DNA from: an uncultured Roseateles sp. | Lineage (GTDB): Bacteria > Pseudomonadota > Gammaproteobacteria > Burkholderiales > Burkholderiaceae_C | Direction of reading: 5' to 3' | DNA length: 59,471 nucleotides | NCBI RefSeq assembly: GCF_945956965.1 | Contig: NZ_CAMFJS010000031.1 | Span: forward strand, 1 to 59,471 | Made by a program: the position numbers and the translations under genes | Notes under the pieces: model-generated | The model's database searches: none | What the model was told of the DNA's origin: nothing | The model's input: the letters and a program-made list of their open reading frames with translations, nothing else | Shown here: positions 42,705-51,655 of the stretch, in pieces | Layout: every line of letters starts with the position of its first letter | Position numbering within the stretch: position 1 is the first letter of the stretch

Positions 42705-42837
42705 GAAGCCCGCTCGGTCAGGCGCACGAAACTTGTTTAGTCAGTCGGTGCCCGCGCTCGCTGCGCTCGGTCCGGCACACAAAACCCGCTTAGTCAGTTG
42801 GTGCCCGAGCTCGCTGCGCTCGGTCCGGCACACAAGA
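42705..42837 (+). repeat. Tandem 53-bp repeat, about 2.5 copies, ending at the antitoxin start
   Basis: The 48-base segment at 42737-42784 is repeated at 42790-42837 with 45 matches of 48. A third, degenerate copy (GCTCGGTCaGGCgCACgAAAC) precedes them at 42714-42734. The repeat contains GCTCGCTGCGCTCGGTCCGGCACACAA and ends 1 base before the antitoxin ATG. Confidence 0.85.
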
Positions 42838-42838
42838 T

Positions 42839-43060
42839 ATGAAGAATGTCACCGTCAGCATGGAAGACAGCGTCGCCGAATGGGCGCGGCTGGAGGCCGC
42901 CCGGCGCAATACCAGCGTGTCGCGCCTGGTGGGTGAGATGCTGGCCGAGAAGATGCGGCATGACGATGCGTACGAGCGCGCCATGCAAGATTGGTTGCAT
43001 CGCGAGCGTTCCTGGGTGTCTGACGGGCAGGCCTATCCGCAGCGGAGCGCCGCCAAATGA
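42839..43060 (+). CDS. Ribbon-helix-helix antitoxin (VapB/CopG-like)
   Basis: 73 residues. The N-terminal KNVTVSMEDSVAEWARLEAARRNTSVSRLVGEMLAEKMR has the beta strand and two helices of RHH DNA-binding proteins. The C-terminal part (DDAYERAMQDWLHRERSWVSDG) would bind the toxin. It overlaps the PIN toxin gene by 4 bases (ATGA). There is no Shine-Dalgarno sequence; the upstream tandem repeat runs right to the ATG. RHH antitoxins usually repress their own promoter, so the palindromes upstream may be the operator. It is on the same strand as the his genes. Confidence 0.85.
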   Translation: MKNVTVSMEDSVAEWARLEAARRNTSVSRLVGEMLAEKMRHDDAYERAMQDWLHRERSWVSDGQAYPQRSAAK

Positions 43061-43527
43061 GCGCTTTGCCGCTCGCCAGCGAAGGCTTTGTCTTCGTCGA
43101 TACCTCCGTGCTGATCTGCAGCGAGGATGGCGCCGATGAGGCCGCCCGTGCCGCCGTGATGGACTGGCTGCGTGTGCTTTGGCTGCGTCGCCTGGGCCGG
43201 GTCTCGACCCAGGTGCTGAATGATTTCTATGCCCAGGTCACCACCCGCATCACACCGCCCATGCCCAATGGCGATGCGCGCGCTGAGGTGCGGCGTTATC
43301 AGCGTTGGCAGCCCTGGGCGATTGACCATGCGACGGTGGAAAGCGCCTGGTCCATTGAAAGCCGTTTTGGCCTGCCTTATGTCGACGCGCTGATCGTGGC
43401 CGCCGCTAAGGCGCAGGGCTGCAGCCTGCTGCTGAGCCTGGAGTTGCCGGCGGACTTGCAGCTCGACAGTGTGCAAATCATCAACCCTCTCTTGACCAGC
43501 CCCAGCAGCAAGGGCCTTCTGCCATGA
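43057..43527 (+). CDS. PIN-domain toxin (VapC-like ribonuclease)
   Basis: 156 residues. PIN-fold marks are VFVDTSVLI (Asp15), STQVLNDFYAQV (Asp57 where the usual residue is Glu), LPYVDALIVAAAKAQGCSLLLS (Asp110) and SLELPADLQ (Glu129 where SED with Asp is usual). All four acidic positions are kept but two are conservatively exchanged. Such toxins cut tRNA or rRNA. It overlaps the antitoxin upstream by 4 bases and the hisC start downstream by 4 bases, so the three are one translational chain. Activity is not assured; sequence comparison with known VapC members is from memory. Confidence 0.85.
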   Translation: MSALPLASEGFVFVDTSVLICSEDGADEAARAAVMDWLRVLWLRRLGRVSTQVLNDFYAQVTTRITPPMPNGDARAEVRRYQRWQPWAIDHATVESAWSIESRFGLPYVDALIVAAAKAQGCSLLLSLELPADLQLDSVQIINPLLTSPSSKGLLP

Positions 43528-44609
43528 CCATCAGCCCGCGTTTGAATCAAGCCCTGCAAAGCGTGCGCGAAGACGTGCGCGCCACCCAGGCCTATGCCGT
43601 GGCGCCAAGCCATGGCTTGGTCAAGCTGGACGTGATGGAAAACCCTTTTCGGCTGCCGCCCGAGTTGCAGCAGGCGCTGGGCGAGCGCTTGGGTGCCGTC
43701 GCGATCAACCGTTATCCGGCCGAGAGCACCGCGACGCTGGCCGCCGCGCTGGCCCGCCACGCCAAGATGCCGGCAGGCTGCGCCATCACCTTGGGCAATG
43801 GCTCGGACGAGTTGATCACCATGCTCAGCATGGCGCTGAGCCGCCCCGGCGTCGTGGTGCTGTCGCCTGAGCCCAGCTTTGTGATGTACGAGATTTCGGC
43901 CCGCTACCAAGGCCTCAAATACGTTGGCGTGCCGCTGCGCAGCGAGGACTTCGCCCTGGACGGCCCGGCCATGCTGGCGGCCATTGCCGAGCACCAACCC
44001 GCGCTCATCTATCTGGCCTACCCGAATAACCCGACGGGCAATTTGTGGGATGCCGCGGTGATTGAGCAAATCATCGAGGCCGCGCCCGGCCTGGTGGTGA
44101 TGGACGAGGCCTACCAGCCTTTCGCCAGCAGCGACGCCATGCATTGGCTAAGCCGTTACCCGCAACTGCTGGTGATGCGCACCATGAGCAAGTTCGGCCT
44201 GGCGGGTGTGCGCATCGGCTACCTGATCGGCCAGCAAGCCCTGGTGGCCGAGATCGACAAGGTGCGCCCGCCCTTCAATATCAGCGTGCTGAATGCCGAG
44301 GCCGGCCTGTTTGCGCTGGAGCACGCTGAGGTCTATGCCGCTCAAGCCGCCGAGTTGCGGGCGCAGCGTGAAGTGCTGTTTGCGGCGCTGCAGGCCTTGC
44401 CCGGCGTGCAGCCCTATCCCAGCCAGGGCAATATGATTTTGACGCGCGTGCCGGACGCGCCGGCACTGTTCGCGGCGCTGAAGGCGCGCGGCGTGCTGGT
44501 CAAGAATTCCTCGGCCGCCCACCCCATGTTGAAGAATTGCCTGCGCATCACGGTGGGCACGGCAGATGAGAACCAGGCCTTGCTGGCCGCGCTGAAAGAG
44601 AGCCTTTGA
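43524..44609 (+). CDS. hisC: Histidinol-phosphate aminotransferase
   Basis: 361 residues, class I/II PLP enzyme. [21 protein letters not shown] at the start, [24 protein letters not shown] and the PLP-Lys region [19 protein letters not shown] are characteristic of HisC. It converts imidazole-acetol phosphate and glutamate to histidinol phosphate. ATG 43524 overlaps the toxin stop by 4 bases, so its translation depends in part on the toxin-antitoxin transcript. It is the first gene of the second his block. Confidence 0.95.
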   Translation: MTISPRLNQALQSVREDVRATQAYAVAPSHGLVKLDVMENPFRLPPELQQALGERLGAVAINRYPAESTATLAAALARHAKMPAGCAITLGNGSDELITMLSMALSRPGVVVLSPEPSFVMYEISARYQGLKYVGVPLRSEDFALDGPAMLAAIAEHQPALIYLAYPNNPTGNLWDAAVIEQIIEAAPGLVVMDEAYQPFASSDAMHWLSRYPQLLVMRTMSKFGLAGVRIGYLIGQQALVAEIDKVRPPFNISVLNAEAGLFALEHAEVYAAQAAELRAQREVLFAALQALPGVQPYPSQGNMILTRVPDAPALFAALKARGVLVKNSSAAHPMLKNCLRITVGTADENQALLAALKESL

Positions 44610-45226
44610 TGACCACGACCTCCTCACCCTCAACGTCCCCCCGTATCGCCGAGATCAGCCGCAACACCAAGGAAACGCAGATCACCGTGCGCGTCAATCT
44701 GGACGGCACGGGCGAAGCCAAGCTCAGCACCGGCATTGGCTTCTTCGACCATATGCTGGACCAGATCGCCCGCCACGGCATGATCGATCTGGACATTGAT
44801 GCCAAGGGCGATCTGCATATCGACGGTCACCACACGGTGGAAGACGTGGGCATCACCCTTGGCCTGGCGGTGGCGCAAGCGATTGGCGACAAGAAGGGCC
44901 TGACGCGTTACGGCCACAGCTATGTGCCGCTGGACGAAGCGCTGTCGCGCGTGGTGGTGGATTTCTCCGGCCGCCCTGGCTTGGCCATGGACGTCAAGTT
45001 CACTGCCGGCAGCATTGGTGCCTTCGATACCCAGCTGGCTTTTGAGTTCTTCCAGGGCTTCGTCAACCACGCCGGCGTCAGCCTGCATGTGGACAATCTG
45101 AAAGGGCATAACGCCCATCATCAGTGTGAGACCATCTTCAAGGCCTTTGGCCGCGCGCTGCGCATGGCCATGACGCTGGACCCGCGCTCGGCCGGCGTGA
45201 TTCCGTCAACCAAGGGAACGCTCTGA
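44609..45226 (+). CDS. hisB: Imidazoleglycerol-phosphate dehydratase
   Basis: 205 residues, so the monofunctional form without the phosphatase domain of enteric bacteria. [36 protein letters not shown] and [22 protein letters not shown] carry the His/Glu ligands for the two metal ions. The ATG at 44609 overlaps the hisC stop by one base (TGATG); a TTG at 44606 would add one residue. A histidinol-phosphatase gene is not in the window. Confidence 0.96.
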   Translation: MTTTSSPSTSPRIAEISRNTKETQITVRVNLDGTGEAKLSTGIGFFDHMLDQIARHGMIDLDIDAKGDLHIDGHHTVEDVGITLGLAVAQAIGDKKGLTRYGHSYVPLDEALSRVVVDFSGRPGLAMDVKFTAGSIGAFDTQLAFEFFQGFVNHAGVSLHVDNLKGHNAHHQCETIFKAFGRALRMAMTLDPRSAGVIPSTKGTL

Positions 45227-45227
45227 C

Positions 45228-45875
45228 ATGACTAGAACCGTGGCCGTCGTTGATTACGGCATGGGCAATCTGCGCTCGGTTTCGCAGGCCGTGCTGCATG
45301 TGGCGCAAGGCTCGGGCCTGGAGGTGGTGATCACCGCCAACCCTGAGCAGGTTTACGCCGCCGAACGCGTGGTGCTGCCCGGCCAAGGCGCCATGCGCGA
45401 CTGCATGCGCGAGCTGGCGGACTCCGGCTTGAAGGAAGCGGTGCTGGACGCTGCCGCCCGCAAGCCGCTGATGGGTGTGTGCGTGGGCATGCAAATGCTG
45501 CTCGACCACAGCGAGGAGCAAGACACGCCGGGCCTGGGCCTGATCCCCGGCAAGGTGAAGCGCTTTCAGCTGGAGGGTCAGATCCAGCCCGATGGCAGCC
45601 GCTACAAAGTGCCGCAGATGGGCTGGAACCAGGTCCGCCAAGCGCGGCCCCACGCCATCTGGGCCGGGGTGCCCGATCAGTCCTGGTTCTACTTCGTGCA
45701 CAGCTATTACGCTGCGCCGTTAGATGCGCACCACAGCGCCGGGGAATGCGATTACGGCGCGCGCTTTACCTGCGCGGTCGCCCGGGATAATATTTTCGCC
45801 ACCCAATTCCACCCCGAGAAAAGTGCTGCCCTGGGTCTTGCCCTGTACCGAAACTTCCTGCACTGGAAGCCCTGA
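45228..45875 (+). CDS. hisH: Imidazole glycerol phosphate synthase, glutaminase subunit
   Basis: 215 residues of the class I glutamine amidotransferase fold. The nucleophile Cys lies in [16 protein letters not shown], and the His-Glu pair in [17 protein letters not shown] at the N-terminus is a HisH mark. It feeds ammonia to HisF. It begins one base after hisB stop. Confidence 0.95.
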   Translation: MTRTVAVVDYGMGNLRSVSQAVLHVAQGSGLEVVITANPEQVYAAERVVLPGQGAMRDCMRELADSGLKEAVLDAAARKPLMGVCVGMQMLLDHSEEQDTPGLGLIPGKVKRFQLEGQIQPDGSRYKVPQMGWNQVRQARPHAIWAGVPDQSWFYFVHSYYAAPLDAHHSAGECDYGARFTCAVARDNIFATQFHPEKSAALGLALYRNFLHWKP

Positions 45876-45967
45876 GCCTTGCCAAGAATGCCTCACTTCT
45901 TGGCCGCGCCGCAGACACCTTCTCAGCTCCCTCCCACTTCCCTTCATCCCCACCACCTCACTCGGCC

Positions 45968-46717
45968 ATGCTGCTGATACCTGCTATTGACCTGAAAGAC
46001 GGTCGCTGCGTTCGCCTCAAACAGGGCGATATGAACGACTCCACCACCTTTGGCGAGGACCCCGCCGCGATGGCCCGGCGCTGGCTGGATGCGGGCGCCC
46101 GGCGCTTGCACCTGGTCGACCTGAATGGCGCGTTTGCGGGCAAGCCCGTGAACGAGGCGGCCATCAAGGCCATCTTGCGCGAGGTGGGGGACGAGATCCC
46201 CGTGCAGCTGGGTGGCGGCATCCGCGACCTCGACACCATCGAACGCTATCTGGACAACGGCATCAGCTACATCATCATCGGCACCGCCGCCGTCAAGAGC
46301 CCCGGCTTCTTGAAGGACGCTTGCTCGGCCTTTGGCGGCCACATCATCGTGGGCCTGGATGCCAAAGACGGCAAGGTCGCCACCGATGGCTGGAGCAAGC
46401 TGACCGGTCACGAAGTGATCGACCTGGCCCGCAAGTTCGAGGACTACGGCGTGGAAGGCGTGATCTACACCGACATCGGCCGCGACGGCATGCTCAGCGG
46501 CGTCAATATCGAAGCCACGGTCAAGCTGGCGCAGGCGCTGACCATTCCCGTCATCGCCTCGGGCGGCCTGTCCAATCTGGCCGACATCAAGGCCTTGTGC
46601 GAAGTGGAGCGCGAAGGCGTTGAAGGCGTCATCTGCGGCCGTGCCATCTACACCGGCGACCTCGATCTGGCCGCCGGCCAGAAGCTGGCCGACGAATGGG
46701 TTGACGGCGAGGAATGA
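45968..46717 (+). CDS. hisA: ProFAR isomerase (1-(5-phosphoribosyl)-5-ProFAR isomerase)
   Basis: 249 residues, TIM barrel. [20 protein letters not shown] carries the first catalytic Asp, and [16 protein letters not shown] and the two phosphate loops ([18 protein letters not shown]) are visible. The second catalytic Asp is in YTDIGRDGM. It follows hisH after 92 bases of C/T-rich spacer. Confidence 0.96.
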   Translation: MLLIPAIDLKDGRCVRLKQGDMNDSTTFGEDPAAMARRWLDAGARRLHLVDLNGAFAGKPVNEAAIKAILREVGDEIPVQLGGGIRDLDTIERYLDNGISYIIIGTAAVKSPGFLKDACSAFGGHIIVGLDAKDGKVATDGWSKLTGHEVIDLARKFEDYGVEGVIYTDIGRDGMLSGVNIEATVKLAQALTIPVIASGGLSNLADIKALCEVEREGVEGVICGRAIYTGDLDLAAGQKLADEWVDGEE

Positions 46718-46723
46718 GTGTTT

Positions 46724-46745
46724 CGGGCGGCTCTGTGGCCGCCCG
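46724..46745 (+). other. Hairpin in the hisA-hisF gap
   Basis: CGGGCGGC and GCCGCCCG form an 8-bp stem with a 6-base loop 7 bases after the hisA stop. A second stem (GCGGACC with GGTCCGC, 46801-46817) lies further on. Neither has a T-run. Confidence 0.45.
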
Positions 46746-46884
46746 CCTCTGAATGCCAGCTTCCCAGATTCCCAGCGTCTCAGTTTTAGTCCCAGGAAGG
46801 GCGGACCTCAGGTCCGCTTGATCCGCGCATCACCCGCCTGAAGTGATGGGGCGTTTTCAACCCGCCCCGAGAAAAGAACAGCCC

Positions 46885-47664
46885 ATGCTCGCCAAACGCA
46901 TCATTCCCTGCCTCGACGTGACCGGTGGTCGTGTCGTCAAGGGCGTCAACTTCACCGAGCTGCGCGATGCCGGCGACCCGGTGGAAATCGCCGCTCGCTA
47001 CAACGAGCAAGGCGCCGACGAGCTGACCTTTCTGGACATCACCGCCACCTCGGATGGGCGCGATCTGATCCTGCACATCATCGAGGCCGTGGCGAGCCAG
47101 GTCTTCATCCCCCTGACGGTGGGTGGCGGCGTGCGCGAGGTGGCCGATGTGCGCCGGCTCTTGAACGCGGGCGCCGACAAGGTTTCCTTTAACTCGGCAG
47201 CGATCGCGAATCCGCAGGTGATTCGGGATGCCTCCGAAAAATACGGTGCGCAGTGCATCGTCGTGGCCATCGACGCCAAGCGGCGCCTGGGCGACGACTT
47301 GGCCGCACGCGGCCCCGGCTGGGACATCTACAGCCACGGTGGCCGCAAGAATGTTGGCCTTGACGCGGTGGCCTGGGCGCGCCAGATGGCCGCGTACGGC
47401 GCCGGTGAAATTCTGCTCACCAGCATGGACCGTGATGGCACCCGCAGCGGCTTCGATCTGGAATTGACTCGCGCGGTGAGCGATGCGGTGTCGGTGCCGG
47501 TGATTGCGTCTGGCGGCGTGGGTTCGCTGGACGACCTGGCCGATGGCGTGCAAATCGGCGGCGCCGATGCGGTGTTGGCTGCCAGCATCTTCCACTACGG
47601 TCATCACACCGTGGGCGAGGCCAAGGCCTTGATGGCGGCGCGCGGCATTCCGGTGCGACTGTGA
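46885..47664 (+). CDS. hisF: Imidazole glycerol phosphate synthase, cyclase subunit
   Basis: 259 residues, TIM barrel. [22 protein letters not shown] (Asp11), [28 protein letters not shown] and [16 protein letters not shown] (Asp131-like) are the HisF signatures. ATG 46885 is chosen; the frame starts at 46843 upstream. It uses ammonia from HisH to make the imidazole ring and AICAR. hisI and hisE, which commonly follow in Burkholderiales, are absent; rsmD is next. Confidence 0.96.
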   Translation: MLAKRIIPCLDVTGGRVVKGVNFTELRDAGDPVEIAARYNEQGADELTFLDITATSDGRDLILHIIEAVASQVFIPLTVGGGVREVADVRRLLNAGADKVSFNSAAIANPQVIRDASEKYGAQCIVVAIDAKRRLGDDLAARGPGWDIYSHGGRKNVGLDAVAWARQMAAYGAGEILLTSMDRDGTRSGFDLELTRAVSDAVSVPVIASGGVGSLDDLADGVQIGGADAVLAASIFHYGHHTVGEAKALMAARGIPVRL

Positions 47665-47683
47665 ATTTCCGCCTAACTTCATC

Positions 47684-48319
47684 ATGAACCGCCCCCGTTC
47701 CAGCGTCGCCGCCCGGGCAAATGCCGCACACACTCAAAAAGCGGCCGGCGGCCCGCGCATGGCTGCCCGCGAAGTGCGCATCATCGGCGGGCAATGGAAG
47801 CGCTCCAAGCTGCCGGTGGCCGACAAGCCGGGTCTGCGCCCCACGCCCGACCGCGTGCGCGAAACCCTGTTCAACTGGCTGGGCCAAGACCTTGAGGGTT
47901 GGCGCGTGCTGGACGCTTTTGCCGGTAGCGGCGCACTCGGTTTTGAAGCTGCTTCCCGCGGCGCGGCCGAGGTCTTGCTGTTGGAGCGTGACGCCGAATT
48001 GGCCCGCAGCCTGAACAGCAGCCGCGAGCGTTTGAAGGCTGCCAATGTACGGGTGGAATGCACCGACTCGCTGGCCTGGCTGGCGCGTCATGCGGCACCG
48101 CGTTTCGAGCTGGTGCTGCTGGACCCGCCCTTTGGCCTCGATTTGTATGTGCCGGCCCTGGCCGCCGCCGTGCCGCTGTTGACGCCCGGTGGCTTCATTT
48201 ACTTGGAGTCCGGTGAACCTATCCAGGCGCCGGCGGAGCTGGGCTTGGTGCAGCTGCGCTCGGGCAAAGCGGGCGCGGTTCACTTTCAGCTCTTGCAACG
48301 CGCTGTCGCGCCGACCTGA
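47684..48319 (+). CDS. rsmD: 16S rRNA (guanine966-N2)-methyltransferase
   Basis: 211 residues. VRIIGGQWKRSKLPVADKPGLRPTPDRVRETLFNWLG, SAM-binding LDAFAGSGALGFEAASRGA and catalytic LLDPPFG identify RsmD. It modifies 16S rRNA within assembled small subunits. The first 25 residues are a variable extension; a start at 47759 (MAAREVRIIGG) is possible. A spacer with a symmetrical hairpin separates it from coaD. Confidence 0.94.
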   Translation: MNRPRSSVAARANAAHTQKAAGGPRMAAREVRIIGGQWKRSKLPVADKPGLRPTPDRVRETLFNWLGQDLEGWRVLDAFAGSGALGFEAASRGAAEVLLLERDAELARSLNSSRERLKAANVRVECTDSLAWLARHAAPRFELVLLDPPFGLDLYVPALAAAVPLLTPGGFIYLESGEPIQAPAELGLVQLRSGKAGAVHFQLLQRAVAPT

Positions 48320-48334
48320 ACCGTCGGCGCAAGG

Positions 48335-48355
48335 CGCCCCTTGGGCCAAGGGGCG
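48335..48355 (+). terminator. Hairpin between rsmD and coaD
   Basis: CGCCCCTT and AAGGGGCG form an 8-bp stem with a 5-base loop, 16 bases after the rsmD stop. No T-run follows, so function as a terminator is uncertain. Confidence 0.4.
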
Positions 48356-48398
48356 ATGTGCGAGCACGCGCAAGGCTTGCCTGCCACCCAGGGGATAA

Positions 48399-49187
<789 letters not shown>

Positions 49188-49214
49188 AGCGGCCCCCCGC
49201 GCCGCCGCCCAGCA

Positions 49215-49781
49215 TCAAACCTCTGACACTGGCCCCGGCTGAAACTGCCGGCATTCGCCATAGCCCGGCGGGCGCGGCCAGCTCGCGGCTTGGGGCAGGG
49301 CATCGCCATGTTCGCTGAGCCATTGGCGAGCTAGCATCCAGCCGCCATGGCTGACGATCAGCGCGCCGGCCGGCAGGGGCCAGGCTTGCACGCGTTGCAG
49401 CATGCGAGTCAGCGATTCGCCGCCGCCGGGCGCGTGGGCGCTGAAATCGTTCACCCATGCGTCCACTTCGGCTTGGCTGATCTGCGCCCAGGCGCGCCCG
49501 TCCCATGCGCCGAAATCCAGCTCCAGCAGGGCGGCATCACGGCGATGTTGCCAACCCCAGCGGCGCAGCCAAGCGCCCACACTGGCGCAGCGTTGCAGTG
49601 GCGAGGTGATGACCCGGTGCGGCAAGCGCTCCCGCCGCGCCACAGCTTGGATGCGCCTGGCCAAGCGCTTGGCGCGGCGCCAGTGCACCGGCAAGTCGCT
49701 GCGCGCGCCTACGCACAGGCCGGCCGCGCCCTCGGGCTTGGGGTGGCGCCAGACGCGTGCTGGCGCTTGCGGTCCACTCAT
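49215..49781 (-). CDS. cobC: Alpha-ribazole phosphatase-like histidine phosphatase (CobC)
   Basis: 188 residues of the histidine phosphatase superfamily. The nucleophile motif is VWRHPKPEGAAGLCVGARSDLPV (Arg12-His13), with RHP in place of the common RHG. ITSPLQRCASVG gives the second Arg, ELDFGAWDGRAWAQI the acid, and LIVSHGGWM the final His. In cobalamin synthesis it removes phosphate from alpha-ribazole phosphate or adenosylcobalamin 5'-phosphate. Start ATG 49781 overlaps the cobS stop by 4 bases and the frame upstream is ignored. It is the last gene of the operon. The assignment rests on motif plus context. Confidence 0.85.
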   Translation of the reverse strand: MSGPQAPARVWRHPKPEGAAGLCVGARSDLPVHWRRAKRLARRIQAVARRERLPHRVITSPLQRCASVGAWLRRWGWQHRRDAALLELDFGAWDGRAWAQISQAEVDAWVNDFSAHAPGGGESLTRMLQRVQAWPLPAGALIVSHGGWMLARQWLSEHGDALPQAASWPRPPGYGECRQFQPGPVSEV

Positions 49782-50578
49782 GCGAACACGCCCACCAGGG
49801 CCAGCAAGCTCAGCAGAATCACCAGCTCGACGAGCTGCTGAGTAGCGCCCAGGTTGTCTCCGGTGTAGCCGCCCAGCCGGCGCTCCAGCCAGCTCTGCAT
49901 GGCCAAGGTGGCCGCGCCACCGGCCACCCAGGCGGCGCACAGGCCGGGCACCCAGGCGGAGTCGTACCAGGCCATCAAGCCGCTCAGCAGCAGCAACCAA
50001 GCCAGGCCGAAGTAAAGCGTGCCGCTGCTGGCCTGCGTGGCCAGGGGCTTGGCCTTGGCGTGCTCAGCATCACCCGCATAGGCAGAGGCGCTCATCAGCC
50101 AGACGGGGGCCAGGCGTGAGGCGCTGTGGCCGAAGACCAGTGCGGCCAGGCCCAGATGCGGGTCGGCCTCCAGCAAGGCCATCAGCGCGGCCGCTTTGAG
50201 CCCCAGCATCAGGATCAGACCCAGCGCGCCATAGCTGCCGATGCGCGAGTCCTTCATGATCAGCAGCGCCTTCTCGCGGCTGACCGCGCCGCCCAGGCCG
50301 TCGCAGGTGTCGGCCCAACCGTCTTCGTGGAAGCCGCCGGTCAGCCAGACGCTGGCGGCCATGCTCAGGCCCACCGCGATGCTGGGTGGCCAGAGCCAGC
50401 TGGCCGCCCACAGCACGGCCGCCGCAAACAAGCCCACCAGCGTGCCTACTACCGGGAAGTAGCGCGCGCATTGCTGCAGCCAGGCCGGCTCGAAGCCGAC
50501 CCAGGCCGGCACCGGGCAGCGGGTGAAGAACTGCAGGGCGATGAAGAAGAGGCGGACTTGGTGCAGAAGATGGCGCAT
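49778..50578 (-). CDS. cobS: Adenosylcobinamide-GDP ribazoletransferase
   Basis: 266 residues, six hydrophobic helices. FFIALQFFTRCPVPAWVGFEP at the N-terminus, GGFHEDGWADTCDGLGG (acidic active site) and KDSRIGSYGALGLILMLGLKAAAL are CobS signatures. It joins alpha-ribazole to adenosylcobinamide-GDP at the inner membrane. It follows cobT after 30 bases. Confidence 0.95.
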   Translation of the reverse strand: MRHLLHQVRLFFIALQFFTRCPVPAWVGFEPAWLQQCARYFPVVGTLVGLFAAAVLWAASWLWPPSIAVGLSMAASVWLTGGFHEDGWADTCDGLGGAVSREKALLIMKDSRIGSYGALGLILMLGLKAAALMALLEADPHLGLAALVFGHSASRLAPVWLMSASAYAGDAEHAKAKPLATQASSGTLYFGLAWLLLLSGLMAWYDSAWVPGLCAAWVAGGAATLAMQSWLERRLGGYTGDNLGATQQLVELVILLSLLALVGVFA

Positions 50579-50608
50579 GGTGGCGAGCGTATCCGAGGCC
50601 GTGCTTGA

Positions 50609-51655
50609 TTAAGCCGCTTCCTTCTCGCTCACCCCGGCGGAGGCAAAGCTGGCCATCTCGCTCATGATCCGGCAGCTCGACTCCAGCAGCGGCCAGGCCA
50701 GAGCGGCGCCCGAGCCTTCGCCCAGGCGCAGACTCAGATTCAGCAAGGGCGTGGCGCCGCAGGCCTGCAGCATCAGGGTGTGGCCGCGCTCTTCCGAATG
50801 GTGGGCAAACACGCAGCGCTCCAGCACAGCTGGCTGCAGGCGCGCGGCCACAAGCACGGCGGCGCTGGTGATGAAGCCGTCCACCACGATCACGCGGCGC
50901 TCCAGCGCGGCTTGCAAAATGGCGCCCACCATCATCGCGATCTCGAAGCCGCCGAAGGCCGCCAGGGCCTGCAAAGGCTCTTTGGCGTGCGCATGTTTTT
51001 GCAGCACCGTCTCCAGCACGCTGATTTTGCGCGTCAGGCCAGCGTCGTCCAGGCCGGTGCCGCGGCCGGCGCATTCTTCAATCGGGGCACCGCTCAGGCG
51101 GGCCAGCAGCAGGGCGGCGCTGGAGGTATTGCCGATGCCCATTTCGCCCAGCAGCAGCGCATTGCCCGGGCGCTGGCGCAGCAGGTTCTTGCCGGCGGCA
51201 ATGGCGGTGGCGCATTGGTCAATGCTCATCGCGCTGTGCAGTGAGGCGTCCTGCGTGCCCTTGGCGATCTTGGCGATGATCAGGCCCGGGCGTGGCGCGA
51301 AGTCGTGGGCCACGCCGGCGTCCACCACCGTCATCTCCAGCCCATGCTGGCGCGCCAGCACGCTGACGGCGGCGCCGCCGGCCAGAAAGTTTTCCACCAT
51401 CTGCCAGGTCACCTCGCTGGGGTAGGCGGACACGCCTTGCGCCGTCAGGCCATGGTCGCCGGCAAACACCATCAGCTGCGGATCGCGCAGCTGCGGGCTC
51501 AGGCTGCCCTGGATCAGACCCAGGCGCAGCATCAAGCCTTCCAACAGGCCCAGCGAGCCCAGCGGCTTGGTCTTGCCGTCGATACGCTCTTGCAGGGCCG
51601 TGCTCAGGGTGGCGTCGGCCAGGGAGGGAATGGTGGGGATCAGGTCTTGCATCAT
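50609..51655 (-). CDS. cobT: Nicotinate-nucleotide--dimethylbenzimidazole phosphoribosyltransferase
   Basis: 348 residues, the usual length. KTKPLGSLGLLEGLMLRLG, VFAGDHGLTAQGVSAYPSEVT, LLGEMGIGNTSSAALL, GRGTGLDDAGLTRK, FGGFEIAMMVGAIL and the catalytic-type Glu in RLGEGSGAALA are intact. It makes alpha-ribazole 5'-phosphate. The start (ATGATG at 51655) overlaps the cobalamin-binding-protein stop by 4 bases. Confidence 0.96.
   Translation of the reverse strand: MMQDLIPTIPSLADATLSTALQERIDGKTKPLGSLGLLEGLMLRLGLIQGSLSPQLRDPQLMVFAGDHGLTAQGVSAYPSEVTWQMVENFLAGGAAVSVLARQHGLEMTVVDAGVAHDFAPRPGLIIAKIAKGTQDASLHSAMSIDQCATAIAAGKNLLRQRPGNALLLGEMGIGNTSSAALLLARLSGAPIEECAGRGTGLDDAGLTRKISVLETVLQKHAHAKEPLQALAAFGGFEIAMMVGAILQAALERRVIVVDGFITSAAVLVAARLQPAVLERCVFAHHSEERGHTLMLQACGATPLLNLSLRLGEGSGAALAWPLLESSCRIMSEMASFASAGVSEKEAA

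Larger units (their letters stand above)
42530..42838. other. Repeat-rich intergenic stretch between the PEP-CTERM gene and the toxin-antitoxin pair
   Basis: About 309 bases hold two tandem palindromes at 42634-42662 and a 53-bp-period tandem repeat up to the antitoxin start codon. No gene is visible. This is the only candidate promoter region for the antitoxin, toxin and the downstream his genes. Confidence 0.6.

Noticed and set aside
42705-42838. CRISPR array
   Set aside because: Only about 2.5 copies at a 53-base period with 5 bases between the long copies; no unique spacers and no cas genes.
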